Below the pieces are notes generated by a model that saw only the letters and a program-made list of their open reading frames with translations, was not told where the DNA came from and ran no database searches. From positions 1-62,428 of the forward strand of contig CAMHIP010000002.1 in NCBI GenBank assembly GCA_946185205.1: DNA of 62,428 nucleotides, in the 5' to 3' direction. Of this stretch, positions 52,831 through 62,191 are shown piece after piece. The position numbers and the translations under genes are program-made. Within the stretch, counting starts at the first letter, position 1. Every line of letters starts with the position of its first letter. This DNA comes from an uncultured Bacteroidales bacterium (lineage in GTDB: Bacteria; Bacteroidota; Bacteroidia; Bacteroidales; UBA932).

Positions 52831-55722
52831 ATGACCGTTTCTACCCACTCCCTGCTGCGCCGCACGCTGGCCGTCTGCGCAGCCCTCCTGACCTTGTTCT
52901 CCTGCCGGCAGCAGGAGCCGGCTCCCACCGTACCAGAAACGGGCAGGCCCGCCTGGCCGGAAGTGACCCGCGAGACCAAGCCCTGGACCCGCTGGTGGTG
53001 GCCCGCCAGCGCCGTGGGCACCTCCGATATCGACACCATGCTCGACCAGTATGCCGCAGCCGGCCTGGGCGGCATGGAAGTGACGACCATCTACGGCGCC
53101 AAGGGCTATGAAGACCGCTACCTGGACTACCTCTCCCCCGCCTGGATGGACCTCTTCACCTACACGCTCACGCAGGCGGAGAAGCACGACCTCGGCATCG
53201 ACCTGGCCAACGCCTCCGGCTGGCCTTTCGGCGGCCCCTGGGTGAAGCCCGAAGACGCCTGCCGCTATCTGGCACACCGGGAATTCAAGCTGAAAGGCGG
53301 CGAACGCCTGCAGGAGAAGATAGCGCTCCGGGAGGAGCCGATGGTCCGCACCATCGGCACGCCGGACCGGATCGAGGAAATGAGCTATCCCATCGCCACC
53401 AACGACCGCCTGCAGGAGCACGCCTACGAACAGGTGCGCTACCCGCTGGAGCTCCCGCTGATCGCCGTGACGGCCCACGGCCCGGACGGCGCCTATGAGG
53501 AGCTGACCGGCCGGGTGCAGCCGGACGGCACCCTCGACTGGACGGCGCCGGAAGGCGACTGGACGGTCTGCGCGCTGTTCCTGGGCTGGCACGGCAAGCT
53601 CGTGGAGCGCGCCGGTCCCGGCGGCGAGGGCGACGTGATCGACCATTTCTCCGGCCCCGCCATCGAGCGCTACCTGCAGAAGTTCGACGAAGCTTTTGCG
53701 GGCCGCGACGTCAGCGGCATCCGCTACTATTTCAACGACTCCTACGAGGTGGACGACGCCCGGGGCGACTCCGACTGGACGCCGGAATTCTTCGCGGAGT
53801 TCCAGGCCCGCCGCGGCTATGACCTCAAGCCGCACATGGCCGAACTGCTCCGCCTCGCCGGGGATCCGCAGGTGCAGGACCGCGTGGTCTTCGACTACCG
53901 CGAGACCATCGGCGAACTGCTGCGCGAGAAGTATTCCATGCTCTGGCAGCAGTGGGCGGCCCGTCAGGGCAAGGGCATCCGCAACCAGGCCCACGGCTCC
54001 CCCGCCAACATCCTGGACCTGTACGGCGTGAGCGACGTCCCCGAGACGGAGGGCCGCAGCATCATCGGCATGAAGACCGCCTCCTCGGCCGCCCATGTGA
54101 CCGACAAGCCGCTCACCTCCTCCGAGTCCGCCACCTGGCTGAACGAGCATTTCCACGCCACCCTGGGCGATGTCAAGACCTCCGTGGACACTTATTTTCT
54201 GTCCGGCGTCAACCACATCTTCTACCACGGCACCTGCCTCTCGCCGGACGACGCTCCCTGGCCGGGCTGGCTCTTCTACGCCGCCGTCCATTTCCAGCCG
54301 ACCAACCCGTTCTGGAAGGACTTCGGCGCCTTCAACGCCTACGTGACCCGCTGCCAGAGTTTCCTGCAGGCGGGCCGGCCGGACAACGACTTATTGCTCT
54401 TCTTCGACGCCACCGACCTGCTCTCCGAGCGCGGGCGGGAGCCGCTGCTCTTCCACATGACGCAGAACACCCCGGCGCAGAGCGCCATCGGCAAGACGGC
54501 CGAGGCCCTCTACAACCGCGGCTATACCTGGGACTACATCACGGACAGGATGGTCCGGGACAACATCAGCGCCGACCGCGGGGAACTCGTGACCCTGGGC
54601 GGCAGCCGCTACAAGACCCTCATCCTGCCCGCCTGCGACAAGATGTACCTCTCCACCTTCGAAAAGCTCCTGGACCTGGCGAAGAAGGGCGCCACCATCC
54701 TGGTGGAAGGAGAGCTGCCGAAGGATGTCCCCGGGCTGTCCCGCCTGGAAGAGAACCGAGCCCGGCTGCAGCAGCTCAAGGGCTCCCTGCGCTTCCGCGA
54801 AGAAGGCGGCGTGCAGACCGCCCGCGTCGGCCGGGGCCGCATCTGCGTGTCCGGCGACCTGGACGCCCTGCTTGCCGGAGCCGGCGTGACCCGCGAACGG
54901 ATGTACGACCTCGGCCTGCAGTGCATCAGCCGCGTCAAGGACGACGGCGGCCGCTACTATTTCCTGAAAAATCCCACGCCGGAAGCCGTCTGCGGCTGGG
55001 TCCCGGTCGATGCCGTCTGCGGCAGCATCGCGGTCTATGACCCGATGGACGGCCGCCTCGGTTTCGGGCGCATGCGCCGGAGCGAGAACGGCAAGGCCGA
55101 GGTTTATCTGCAGCTGGAGCCGGACCAGTCCCTGCTGCTGGAGACCTTCGCCGGCAGCTATGAGGGCGAGGCCTTCCCCTTCTACACACCTGCAGACGAG
55201 GCCGTTCCCGTCCGGGGCGACTGGCGCATCCGCTTCACCGAAGGCGGCCCGACCCTCCCTCCCGCCCGCACGGTGGGCACGCTGAGCTCCTGGACCCTGT
55301 TCGGCCGCCCGTACGAGGCCTTCGCCGGCACCGCCGAATACAGCATCCGGCTCGCTCCCGCAGCCGGGACGGCCGAGGCCTGGGCGCTCGACCTGGGCGA
55401 CGTGCGCGAGAGCGCCAGCGTCTGGCTGGACGGCAAATGCCTGGGGACCCTGTTCGAGGCGCCCTGGACCGTGCTGCTCACGCAGGAACAGGCCGCCCGC
55501 GGCGGAGAACTGACCGTCCGGGTGTCCAACCTGGCCACCAACCGCATCAGCGACATGGACCGCAAGGGCCAGCCCTGGAAGATCTTCTACAACGCCAACA
55601 TCCAGCCGCGCCTGCCCGTCAGCCGGGCGGCGGACGGCAGCTTCACGGCCGCCAAATGGCCCCTGCGCGACTCGGGCCTGCTGGGGCCGGTCACGCTGAC
55701 GCCGCTGAAGGCAGCGGAATAA
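52831..55722 (+). CDS. GH106-like glycoside hydrolase (alpha-L-rhamnosidase type), lipoprotein
   Basis: A 963-aa enzyme with signal peptide and lipobox TLFSC. The N-terminal catalytic part matches the GH106 pattern: TRWWWPASAVGTSDIDTMLD, GLGGMEVTTIYG, YLDYLSPAWMDLF, DLANASGWPFGGPWVKPEDA, followed by beta-sandwich inserts (LDWTAPEGDWTVCALFLGWH) and a second barrel-like half (YYFNDSYEVDDARGDSDWTPEF). The C-terminus is a carbohydrate-binding-like sandwich (LDLGDVRESASVWLDGKCLG). GH106 enzymes cleave rhamnosyl bonds in rhamnogalacturonans; exact specificity cannot be read. Confidence 0.82.
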   Translation: MTVSTHSLLRRTLAVCAALLTLFSCRQQEPAPTVPETGRPAWPEVTRETKPWTRWWWPASAVGTSDIDTMLDQYAAAGLGGMEVTTIYGAKGYEDRYLDYLSPAWMDLFTYTLTQAEKHDLGIDLANASGWPFGGPWVKPEDACRYLAHREFKLKGGERLQEKIALREEPMVRTIGTPDRIEEMSYPIATNDRLQEHAYEQVRYPLELPLIAVTAHGPDGAYEELTGRVQPDGTLDWTAPEGDWTVCALFLGWHGKLVERAGPGGEGDVIDHFSGPAIERYLQKFDEAFAGRDVSGIRYYFNDSYEVDDARGDSDWTPEFFAEFQARRGYDLKPHMAELLRLAGDPQVQDRVVFDYRETIGELLREKYSMLWQQWAARQGKGIRNQAHGSPANILDLYGVSDVPETEGRSIIGMKTASSAAHVTDKPLTSSESATWLNEHFHATLGDVKTSVDTYFLSGVNHIFYHGTCLSPDDAPWPGWLFYAAVHFQPTNPFWKDFGAFNAYVTRCQSFLQAGRPDNDLLLFFDATDLLSERGREPLLFHMTQNTPAQSAIGKTAEALYNRGYTWDYITDRMVRDNISADRGELVTLGGSRYKTLILPACDKMYLSTFEKLLDLAKKGATILVEGELPKDVPGLSRLEENRARLQQLKGSLRFREEGGVQTARVGRGRICVSGDLDALLAGAGVTRERMYDLGLQCISRVKDDGGRYYFLKNPTPEAVCGWVPVDAVCGSIAVYDPMDGRLGFGRMRRSENGKAEVYLQLEPDQSLLLETFAGSYEGEAFPFYTPADEAVPVRGDWRIRFTEGGPTLPPARTVGTLSSWTLFGRPYEAFAGTAEYSIRLAPAAGTAEAWALDLGDVRESASVWLDGKCLGTLFEAPWTVLLTQEQAARGGELTVRVSNLATNRISDMDRKGQPWKIFYNANIQPRLPVSRAADGSFTAAKWPLRDSGLLGPVTLTPLKAAE

Positions 55723-55760
55723 AAGAAATCCCGGGTTGACAGCCCGGGATGTTCTTTTTT
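55721..55760 (+). terminator. Bidirectional terminator between GH106 and the lipoprotein gene
   Basis: ATCCCGGG (55728-55735) pairs with CCCGGGAT (55743-55750); A-rich before and GTTCTTTTTT after, extending the stem. It serves convergent genes. Confidence 0.8.
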
Positions 55761-56631
55761 ACTGGGAGAGTCCTTCGAAGAAGCTCAGGAGCGCGTCCAG
55801 GACGGCCTGGGCTTTCGGATCGACATCCTGGGTATGCCAATACAGCTGCTGTTTGTCATTGGGATCGTACTCCAGTTCGACCGAATAGATGGTGCCGCCG
55901 GTCAGCGCGTCATCCTTCTTGTAATCGCCCAGGTCGCGGGCGTGGAGCCCGAGCAGCTCGGCCTGCAGCGCCTCCACCTGCTCGTCGCCGATGTCAAACT
56001 GGTCGTGATGCTCTTCCCTGCCGAAACGGTTATCGACGTCCAGGTCGATCACGACCCACGGCTGCACCCCTTCCCCGGCCTGCAGCATATAATGGTCGGT
56101 GCCGCGTCCCGCCACGCGCTTGACGACGACCTCGCAACGGACGACCGGTTTTTTGTCGCGGACGGCTTTCTCGCGCCACGGCGCAAAGAAACGCTCGATC
56201 ATATTGTAGGCCGAAAGGGCCTCGTTCTTGACATGATGGCCGTACCAGCGGGCGTTCACCTTCTGTCCGGAATCGTACTCCTGGTAGATGCGGTAGGCGT
56301 AGCCGCCCGAGATGGGTTCGTCCAGATTGTAGCCGTCCAGTTTATAGACCTTGGCCTCGGCCAGCATCGTCTGGAGCGAATCCACGGTTTCCTGCCCGAC
56401 CGGATACTCCGCACGGATCTCCGGCTCGCGGAACCGGTTGCCAATCTTGAGGGCGACCACGACCCTGGGCGTCGTACCGGGGTCGGCGATCAGTTCGCAA
56501 TAGTCCTTGCCCAGCCCGGCGGAGCCGGACTCGGCATAGCTGCAATAGGTGAGTTTCCCCTGGGGCGCCTTCCCCGAGCAGGCTGCACCGAACAATCCAA
56601 GAGCCATGACGATCAACAATTTAAGTTTCAT
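55759..56631 (-). CDS. Unknown lipoprotein with an internal duplication
   Basis: A 290-aa lipoprotein (MKLKLLIVMALGLFGAAC; the ATG at 56661 upstream is rejected as it overlaps the promoter). Two related halves are visible: KDYCELIADPGTTPRVVVAL followed by KIGNRFREPE, and TDHYMLQAGEGVQPWVVIDL followed by DVDNRFGREEHH; each goes on with VGQETVDSLQTMLAEAKVYKL or IGDEQVEALQAELLGLHARDL and ends in GGxxYxxxxEYDxxxKxxxxWxxxxV. I know no name for this repeat. It converges on GH106 and diverges from the DUF3298 gene. Confidence 0.75.
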   Translation of the reverse strand: MKLKLLIVMALGLFGAACSGKAPQGKLTYCSYAESGSAGLGKDYCELIADPGTTPRVVVALKIGNRFREPEIRAEYPVGQETVDSLQTMLAEAKVYKLDGYNLDEPISGGYAYRIYQEYDSGQKVNARWYGHHVKNEALSAYNMIERFFAPWREKAVRDKKPVVRCEVVVKRVAGRGTDHYMLQAGEGVQPWVVIDLDVDNRFGREEHHDQFDIGDEQVEALQAELLGLHARDLGDYKKDDALTGGTIYSVELEYDPNDKQQLYWHTQDVDPKAQAVLDALLSFFEGLSQ

Positions 56632-56648
56632 ACAAAAAGGCATTTTTA

Positions 56649-56656
56649 CAAAAATA
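56649..56656 (-). promoter_or_regulatory. -7 element for the lipoprotein gene
   Basis: TATTTTTG on the minus strand, 17 nt before the start at 56631. Confidence 0.45.
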
Positions 56657-56679
56657 CACAATTATTTCAAAAATCCTCG

Positions 56680-56687
56680 TATCTTTG
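56680..56687 (+). promoter_or_regulatory. -7 element for the DUF3298-proBA unit
   Basis: TATCTTTG on the plus strand, 21 nt before the start at 56709. Confidence 0.45.
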
Positions 56688-56708
56688 GACTGATTAAAAA
56701 TTGTTGGT

Positions 56709-57593
56709 ATGAAGATATCCATTCTCCCGTGGATGGCCGCAGCGCTCATGCTGCTGGCCTCCTGCACCTCTTCCGACAAGGGTTTCCGGACGGAATCCCG
56801 CACATTCGACCAATCTTCGGATCATGCCCAGCTGACCCTGGACGCCACGCTGCCGGTCGCCACGACCCCGGGCGCGGCCGTGATGCGCCAGACCCTCGTC
56901 GATGTGATGGACCAGGCGCTCTGCCGGATCGATTCGGAAGACGGCAAACGCCTTTTCCCCCGCTTCGAGGGCGACATCAACGACAGCGAAGCCCTTTTCT
57001 CCTACTATGAGCAGCAGGGGCTCGCCGCGCTGGAAGCGAAGGCCAAGGCCTTTGCCGACATGCGCGCCGAGGGCATCCGCGAGTCCACGACCCTGACGGA
57101 CGAAGAGAAAGAAAAATATATCGCCGAGACGCCCGGCTACGGTTTCGGCTTCCACCTCGACAAGGTGCACGAAACGGACAAGATCGCCGTCTTCGACTCC
57201 GAGAACTACATCTACCTGGGCGGGGCGCACGGCGGCATCACCGGCGAAGGGCCGATGACCTTCGACAAGCAGAGCGGCATGCGCCTGCGGGCCTTCTTCG
57301 AGCCGGGCAGCGAAGTGCCGATGCAGCCGCTGCTGCGCAAGGGCATGCTGTCCTATTTCCAGGAGCGCATGGAGGCGGCCGGCTCCACCCTGGAGATGCA
57401 TCTCCACCTCCGGGACGATGGTCTGATCCCGCTCCCGCAATGGGCCCCGATGCCTACGGCAGACGGGCTGAAGTTCATCTACCAGCAGTATGAGGTGACC
57501 GCCTACGTGGACGGCATGCCGGAGTTCACCCTGACCTACGACGAGGTGGCTCCCTACCTGCTCCCGGAGGCCAAAGCGGACCTGGGACTGTGA
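56709..57593 (+). CDS. DUF3298 (RsiV-C-like) lipoprotein
   Basis: A 294-aa lipoprotein (MLLASC lipobox). The C-terminal part has the DUF3298/RsiV pattern: ENYIYLGGAHGGITGEGPMT, FDKQSGMRLRAFFEPGSE, LKFIYQQYEVTAYVDGMPEF and TLTYDEVAPYL; the N-terminal part matches the DUF4163 partner (LTLDATLPV). RsiV-like proteins bind lysozyme in other bacteria, but most Bacteroidetes homologues have no known role. Shares a GTGA overlap with proB. Confidence 0.85.
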   Translation: MKISILPWMAAALMLLASCTSSDKGFRTESRTFDQSSDHAQLTLDATLPVATTPGAAVMRQTLVDVMDQALCRIDSEDGKRLFPRFEGDINDSEALFSYYEQQGLAALEAKAKAFADMRAEGIRESTTLTDEEKEKYIAETPGYGFGFHLDKVHETDKIAVFDSENYIYLGGAHGGITGEGPMTFDKQSGMRLRAFFEPGSEVPMQPLLRKGMLSYFQERMEAAGSTLEMHLHLRDDGLIPLPQWAPMPTADGLKFIYQQYEVTAYVDGMPEFTLTYDEVAPYLLPEAKADLGL

Positions 57594-58354
57594 GACGCAT
57601 CGTCGTCAAGATCGGCACGAATGTGCTGACGCGCCCGGACGGCACGCTGGACGTGACGCGCGTGTCCGCGCTGGTGGACCAGGTGGTCTGCCTGCGCCGC
57701 AGCGGCTGGGCGGTGGTGATCGTGAGTTCGGGTGCCGTGGCCTGCGGCCGCACGGAGCTGCGGCTGGATGACGACCTGGACAGCGTGGAGCAGCGGCAGC
57801 TGTATTCCGCCGTGGGCCAGGTCCGGCTGATGGACCTCTACTACCGGCTCTTCCGCGACTACGGCCTGCAGGTGGGCCAGGTCCTGACCACCAAGCGCAA
57901 CTTCGAGACGGAGCGCGAGCGGGAGAACCAGCGCGCCTGCATGGAGGTCATGCTCCAGCACGGCGTGGTCCCGATCGTCAACGAGAACGACACCGTGAGC
58001 GTCACGGAGCTGATGTTCACCGACAACGACGAACTCTCCGGGCTGATCGCGGAAATGGTCGGCGCGGAGGCGCTCGTCCTGCTGAGCAACATCCCGGGCC
58101 TGTACGACCGCCAGCCGGATGATCCGCAGGCGCGGGTGATCCGCACGGTCCGCTGTGCCGATGACCTGTCCGGCTGCATCCGCGAAGAGAAGAGCGCCTT
58201 CGGGCGCGGCGGCATGTTCTCCAAATACAACACGGCGCGGCGCGTGGCCGCAGGCGGCATCCGCGTACTGATCGCGGACGGCAAGCGCGAGCGGATCCTG
58301 CCGGACCTGCTGGAGCGCCCGGAGCAGACGGTTTTCACGGAATTCCTCCCCTGA
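57590..58354 (+). CDS. proB: Glutamate 5-kinase ProB (no PUA domain)
   Basis: First step of proline synthesis: phosphorylates glutamate with ATP. The 254-aa protein is the amino-acid kinase domain only (RIVVKIGTNVLT, VIVSSGAVACGRTELRL, NENDTVSV...FTDNDELSGLIAEM, LLSNIPGLY, FGRGGMFSKYNTARRVAAGGI). The C-terminal PUA domain of the E. coli enzyme is missing, which is common in Bacteroidetes. Start is GTG at 57590, overlapping the stop of the DUF3298 gene by 4 nt. Confidence 0.94.
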   Translation: MRRIVVKIGTNVLTRPDGTLDVTRVSALVDQVVCLRRSGWAVVIVSSGAVACGRTELRLDDDLDSVEQRQLYSAVGQVRLMDLYYRLFRDYGLQVGQVLTTKRNFETERERENQRACMEVMLQHGVVPIVNENDTVSVTELMFTDNDELSGLIAEMVGAEALVLLSNIPGLYDRQPDDPQARVIRTVRCADDLSGCIREEKSAFGRGGMFSKYNTARRVAAGGIRVLIADGKRERILPDLLERPEQTVFTEFLP

Positions 58355-58357
58355 ACC

Positions 58358-58404
58358 CCCTGTCATCCTGAACCCTTGTCATTCTGAACGAAGTGAAGAA
58401 TCTG
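58358..58404 (+). repeat. Dispersed short repeat overlapping the proA start
   Basis: Contains TGTCATCCTGAAC and, 20 nt on, TTGTCATTCTGAACGAAGTG then AAGAATCTG, the widespread [18 protein letters not shown] motif. The GTG at 58393 and the codons for KNL of proA are part of it. Confidence 0.75.
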
Positions 58405-59628
58405 TTCGAATCAGCCAAACGGGCGGCGGCGCAGGTGGCGCTGCTCCCCGACCCGGAGCGGACGGCCGCCCTGCAGGCCGTCGCGGACGCCATCCGTACC
58501 CACGGCGCAGCCCTTCTTGCCGCCAACGGAGAAGACCTCGCCCGGATGGATCCGGGCAATCCCCTGTACGACCGGCTCCGGCTCGATGCGGCGCGGCTGG
58601 AAGGCATCGCCTCCGACATGGACCACGTGGCGGCGCTTCCCTCGCCGCTGGGCCGCATCCTGGAGGACCGCACCCAGCCCAACGGGCTGCGGCTCCGCAA
58701 GGTCAGCGTGCCCTTCGGCGTGATCGGCGTCATCTATGAGGCGCGGCCCAACGTGACCTTCGACGTGTTTTCCCTCTGCTTCCGGAGCGGCAACGCCTGC
58801 ATCCTCAAGGGAGGCCGCGACGCCGAAGCGTCCAACCGGGCCGCCGTGTCGCTGATCCGCCGCACCCTGGCGGAACTGGGCCTGCCGGAAGACGCCGTGA
58901 CGCTGCTTCCGCCCACCCACGAAGCGGTCGGAGAACTGCTCGGCGCCGTGGGATACGTGGATCTCGTCATTCCGCGCGGCGGACGCCGGCTCATCGATTA
59001 TGTCCGGGACCATGCCCGGGTGCCCTGCATCGAGACCGGCGCCGGCGTGGTCAACACCTACTTCGATGCGGCCGCCGACCTGGAGACCGGAAAACGTATC
59101 GTGCTCAATGCCAAGACGCGCCGGGTCTCCGTGTGCAACGCCCTCGACTGCCTGATCGTCCATCGCGACCGGCTCCCGGACCTGCCGGAACTGATGGCGC
59201 CCCTTGCCGCACACGATGTGCTGATCTATGCCGACACGCCCGCCCTGGCGGTCCTGCAGGGGAAGTATCCCCGGCTGGAAGCCGCCACGCCGGAGTCTTT
59301 CGGCACGGAATATATGGATTACAAGATGGCCGTGCGGACCGTAGCCTCCCTGGACGAGGCGCTCTCCCACATCGCCCGCTACGGATCCGGCCACAGCGAG
59401 AGCATCGTCACGGCCGACCCGGCGGCGGCCGCCCGCTTCCAGGCGGAAGTCGATGCGGCCTGCGTCTATGTCAACGCGCCGACGAGTTTCACCGACGGGG
59501 CCCAATTCGGACTGGGCGCCGAGATCGGGATCAGTACCCAGAAACTCGGCGCCCGCGGCCCGATGGGCCTTCGCGAAATCACCACCTACAAGTGGCTCAT
59601 TGACGGAAACGGCCAGGTCCGGCCCTAA
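58393..59628 (+). CDS. proA: Glutamate-5-semialdehyde dehydrogenase ProA
   Basis: Second step of proline synthesis: NADPH-dependent reduction of glutamyl 5-phosphate. 411 aa, full length: [68 protein letters not shown], the catalytic Cys in [22 protein letters not shown] and [22 protein letters not shown]. The GTG start comes from a dispersed repeat that lies between proB and proA (38-nt gap); no other start gives a complete N-terminus. Stops convergently, overlapping the next gene by 4 nt. Confidence 0.95.
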   Translation: MKNLFESAKRAAAQVALLPDPERTAALQAVADAIRTHGAALLAANGEDLARMDPGNPLYDRLRLDAARLEGIASDMDHVAALPSPLGRILEDRTQPNGLRLRKVSVPFGVIGVIYEARPNVTFDVFSLCFRSGNACILKGGRDAEASNRAAVSLIRRTLAELGLPEDAVTLLPPTHEAVGELLGAVGYVDLVIPRGGRRLIDYVRDHARVPCIETGAGVVNTYFDAAADLETGKRIVLNAKTRRVSVCNALDCLIVHRDRLPDLPELMAPLAAHDVLIYADTPALAVLQGKYPRLEAATPESFGTEYMDYKMAVRTVASLDEALSHIARYGSGHSESIVTADPAAAARFQAEVDAACVYVNAPTSFTDGAQFGLGAEIGISTQKLGARGPMGLREITTYKWLIDGNGQVRP

Positions 59629-61706
59629 GGCAAAGGCTTCAGGCCCTCCCATTTGACATCCCAGGTACCGTCTTTCGGGAATCCGGGATTCTTCTCGGTG
59701 CAGCCGTCATAGCCGGCGCACATCAGCGCCACGGCCGTGAGCAGCCCGCCGTTGCCGGGCAGATAGCAGCGCAGCCGGTCGTCCTGGTAGTTGTGCCCGT
59801 TGGGCAGGTAGGTATTGGTCCGCTGGTCCATCAGGATGGCGTCGAGGGCCTTCTCCGGCTCACCCAGCCGCACGGCGTTCATGCAGGTGGTCGGGAAATC
59901 CCAGCCCCAGGTCTCGTCCCAGTTCCAGTTCTCCATCACCCAGTCGGAGGTGTTTTTCATCAGCGCGGGATCCATCTGCGGCGTCTGCGGCAGCACGCCC
60001 ATGGCCACGAGCACGGCCATGTGGTCGGAATACATGCGGATGTCCTCGTAGGTGTCCGGCTCGCTCTCGGCCGCCAGATAGAGGCCGTTCCTGGAGGCCA
60101 GCGGGGAGAGTTTGGCGATGATCTCGTCCCACACCGCATTGCGCTCCAGCCCCTTGCGCTCCCGCCACAGCTGGGCGGTGCTCAGGCCGAAATGCCAATA
60201 GGACAGCTCGAAGGGCGGGTTGACCGTCTTGGACGCCTTGAGCGTCTCCTGGGCGGCGATGCAGCCCTTGAGGATGTAGCGGTCGTGTTCGGCGTCATAG
60301 TCCGCGAAGTCGGCCATGAACTCGGCCGTCTCCATGACCAGGTCGAAGTAGCGGTCGATCACCTCCTGCGAGGGCTTCGCGCGCCAGAGCAGTTCGGCCA
60401 GATAAATCAGGTGCGGCTGCTGCCAGATCAGGAAAGAACCCGTATTGGAAGGCGCCTCCAGGCCGGAGGGATCCGTCATCTTCATCCAGCGCACGCCCTT
60501 GAAGCCCTGCCGCTCCGCGATGCTGCGGGCCACCGGCTCCACCTTGCCGTACCAGGGCAGGGTCCGCGCGAGGAGGTCTTCGTGTCCCCACAGCGGGAAA
60601 TGGGCCTGGTGCCACCAGATCATCTCCATGTGGAACTTGCCGTACCAGGAGTTGTAGGTCAGGCCCGTCTCCTGCGGCGGCACGTCGCCGGCGCAGTTGA
60701 CCGCCAGCAGGTACTGGCTCAGCACCACGCGGCGCTCCAGTTCGGGGGCGCGGGGATCGGTGCAGCGGCTGAAGTCCACGACGCCGCCCTCGTCCCAATA
60801 TTTGCGCCACCAGGCGGCGGAGGCCTTGCGGGAAGCTTCCGCGGACTCGGCGGTGAGCGAAGGTTTCTCTTCGCAGAAGAGCGCCGTGAAGTTGAGCGCG
60901 TGGTCCGAGGCGGTCAGGCGGGCTTCGTTGCGCGCCACCATCTCCAGGGCCCCGTTGTCAAAGGAGACCTTGACATAATAGACCGTCCCGCCGAGCGTGT
61001 GGCGCAGGACGGCGACGCCGTCTCCCTGCTCCACGATCTCGGTCTGGTGCAGCTCATCCTTGCTCCAGTCGCAGGCATCGTCGGAGTGCCCGCCCGTCGG
61101 GTACGGGAAGCGGAAACGGATGGCGATCGGCGCGTCCGAGCGGACGCTCGCGGCGACCATGTCCTTGTCCGGGTCGCAGGACGTCAGCACGTGATACAGG
61201 GCGCCGTCGGACAGGAAGGCGGAGTGGAGCACGCCCTCGCGCAGGTCCAGGGTCTGGTCGATCCCGGAGAGGGTGGCTTCATCGATGTCCGCCAGGCCGA
61301 TCACGCCGAGATGCAGGCGGTGGGGATTGACGCGATACCAGTTGGAGGCCAGTTCTCCGCGGCCTCCGCGAATCTGGCAGGCATACAGTTCTTCCCGTCC
61401 CCGGCCGAAGTCCGAGGGGCGGAGCGTCTCCTCGAAGCGGAGCCCTTCCGGGTTGTCGAAACTGTGCCAGCCCCACTGGGACTGGGTCCCGAGGGGAACG
61501 CCCTTGCTGTAACGCTCAGGGAAAGTCTGCAGGCCGGTCACGTCCGCCGTGAAGGCGAAACGGCCGTTGCCGACGGACAGGGACGCGAGCGGATCCATCT
61601 CCGTCACATGGGGGTTGTTGCGCACCAGAAGCGCGCCGCGGTCGATCCTGCCGCTGCACGCGGACAGCGCCAGGAGGATCGGGAACAGGAGGGTGATACG
61701 TTTCAT
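59625..61706 (-). CDS. Six-hairpin-glycosidase-like lipoprotein
   Basis: A 693-aa exported protein ([17 protein letters not shown] lipobox). Early signature [20 protein letters not shown] and [23 protein letters not shown], then a beta-sandwich, then an (alpha/alpha)6-type helical part with [47 protein letters not shown] and [21 protein letters not shown]. This is the layout of GH65/GH95-like six-hairpin glycosidases, and HMEMIWWH is like the substrate-facing HDTEMW/HWDTE stretches of GH65. Substrate unknown. A longer ORF start upstream is antisense-frame noise over nrdG. It lies 14 nt after nrdG. Confidence 0.75.
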   Translation of the reverse strand: MKRITLLFPILLALSACSGRIDRGALLVRNNPHVTEMDPLASLSVGNGRFAFTADVTGLQTFPERYSKGVPLGTQSQWGWHSFDNPEGLRFEETLRPSDFGRGREELYACQIRGGRGELASNWYRVNPHRLHLGVIGLADIDEATLSGIDQTLDLREGVLHSAFLSDGALYHVLTSCDPDKDMVAASVRSDAPIAIRFRFPYPTGGHSDDACDWSKDELHQTEIVEQGDGVAVLRHTLGGTVYYVKVSFDNGALEMVARNEARLTASDHALNFTALFCEEKPSLTAESAEASRKASAAWWRKYWDEGGVVDFSRCTDPRAPELERRVVLSQYLLAVNCAGDVPPQETGLTYNSWYGKFHMEMIWWHQAHFPLWGHEDLLARTLPWYGKVEPVARSIAERQGFKGVRWMKMTDPSGLEAPSNTGSFLIWQQPHLIYLAELLWRAKPSQEVIDRYFDLVMETAEFMADFADYDAEHDRYILKGCIAAQETLKASKTVNPPFELSYWHFGLSTAQLWRERKGLERNAVWDEIIAKLSPLASRNGLYLAAESEPDTYEDIRMYSDHMAVLVAMGVLPQTPQMDPALMKNTSDWVMENWNWDETWGWDFPTTCMNAVRLGEPEKALDAILMDQRTNTYLPNGHNYQDDRLRCYLPGNGGLLTAVALMCAGYDGCTEKNPGFPKDGTWDVKWEGLKPLP

Positions 61707-61720
61707 GGTATTTTGGTTAA

Positions 61721-62191
61721 TTATCGGTTGTTTTCCAGACCTTTGTGCCAGAAGCGGGCGGTGATGTCCTCTCCGTGGAAATACAGCCGCTGGTTGGTCG
61801 TGGGACTGTTGAGCGGGCCCAGGGCCGCGATGTACGGACCCAGCTTGACATAATCGAATGCGGCTTGGATCTCCGGCTCGACCTCCGTCCGTCCGGAATA
61901 GAGCGCGCGGGCGATGCCGGGATGCGCCTCCCGGAGATGGGCGGCGATGCGCAGCAGGGCCTCCGGATCCCTCCCCTCCCCAAGCAGCAGGAAGCAGTTG
62001 ACGCCGAAATTGTCGGCGATGAGCCGGTCCACGTCCTCCGGCGTCAGTTCCACGCCCAGATCCTGCTGCAGGAACGGGGTGTGGCACCCGGGACAAGAAC
62101 CCCGGCAGTTGGAAATCTCAACTGCCAGGGTCACCTTGTCCGGAATCTCCTCGAGGACGACGTCCGTGAGCTCCGGGATGTACTTAATCAT
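61721..62191 (-). CDS. nrdG: Anaerobic ribonucleotide reductase activating protein NrdG
   Basis: Radical SAM enzyme that installs the glycyl radical on NrdD. The 156-aa protein has CRGSCPGCHTPFLQ, the CX3CX2C cluster motif, preceded by VTLAVEISN, and LLLGEGRDPEALL in place of the common GGEP stretch. C-terminal YVKLGPYIAALGPLNSPTTN then QRLYF is typical for NrdG. Overlaps the nrdD end by 8 nt. Confidence 0.92.
   Translation of the reverse strand: MIKYIPELTDVVLEEIPDKVTLAVEISNCRGSCPGCHTPFLQQDLGVELTPEDVDRLIADNFGVNCFLLLGEGRDPEALLRIAAHLREAHPGIARALYSGRTEVEPEIQAAFDYVKLGPYIAALGPLNSPTTNQRLYFHGEDITARFWHKGLENNR

Noticed and set aside
59625..62096. Longer form (823 codons) of the six-hairpin-like protein
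   Set aside because: The extra N-terminal part is an off-frame reading of nrd[18 protein letters not shown] at 61706 is a full lipoprotein signal.
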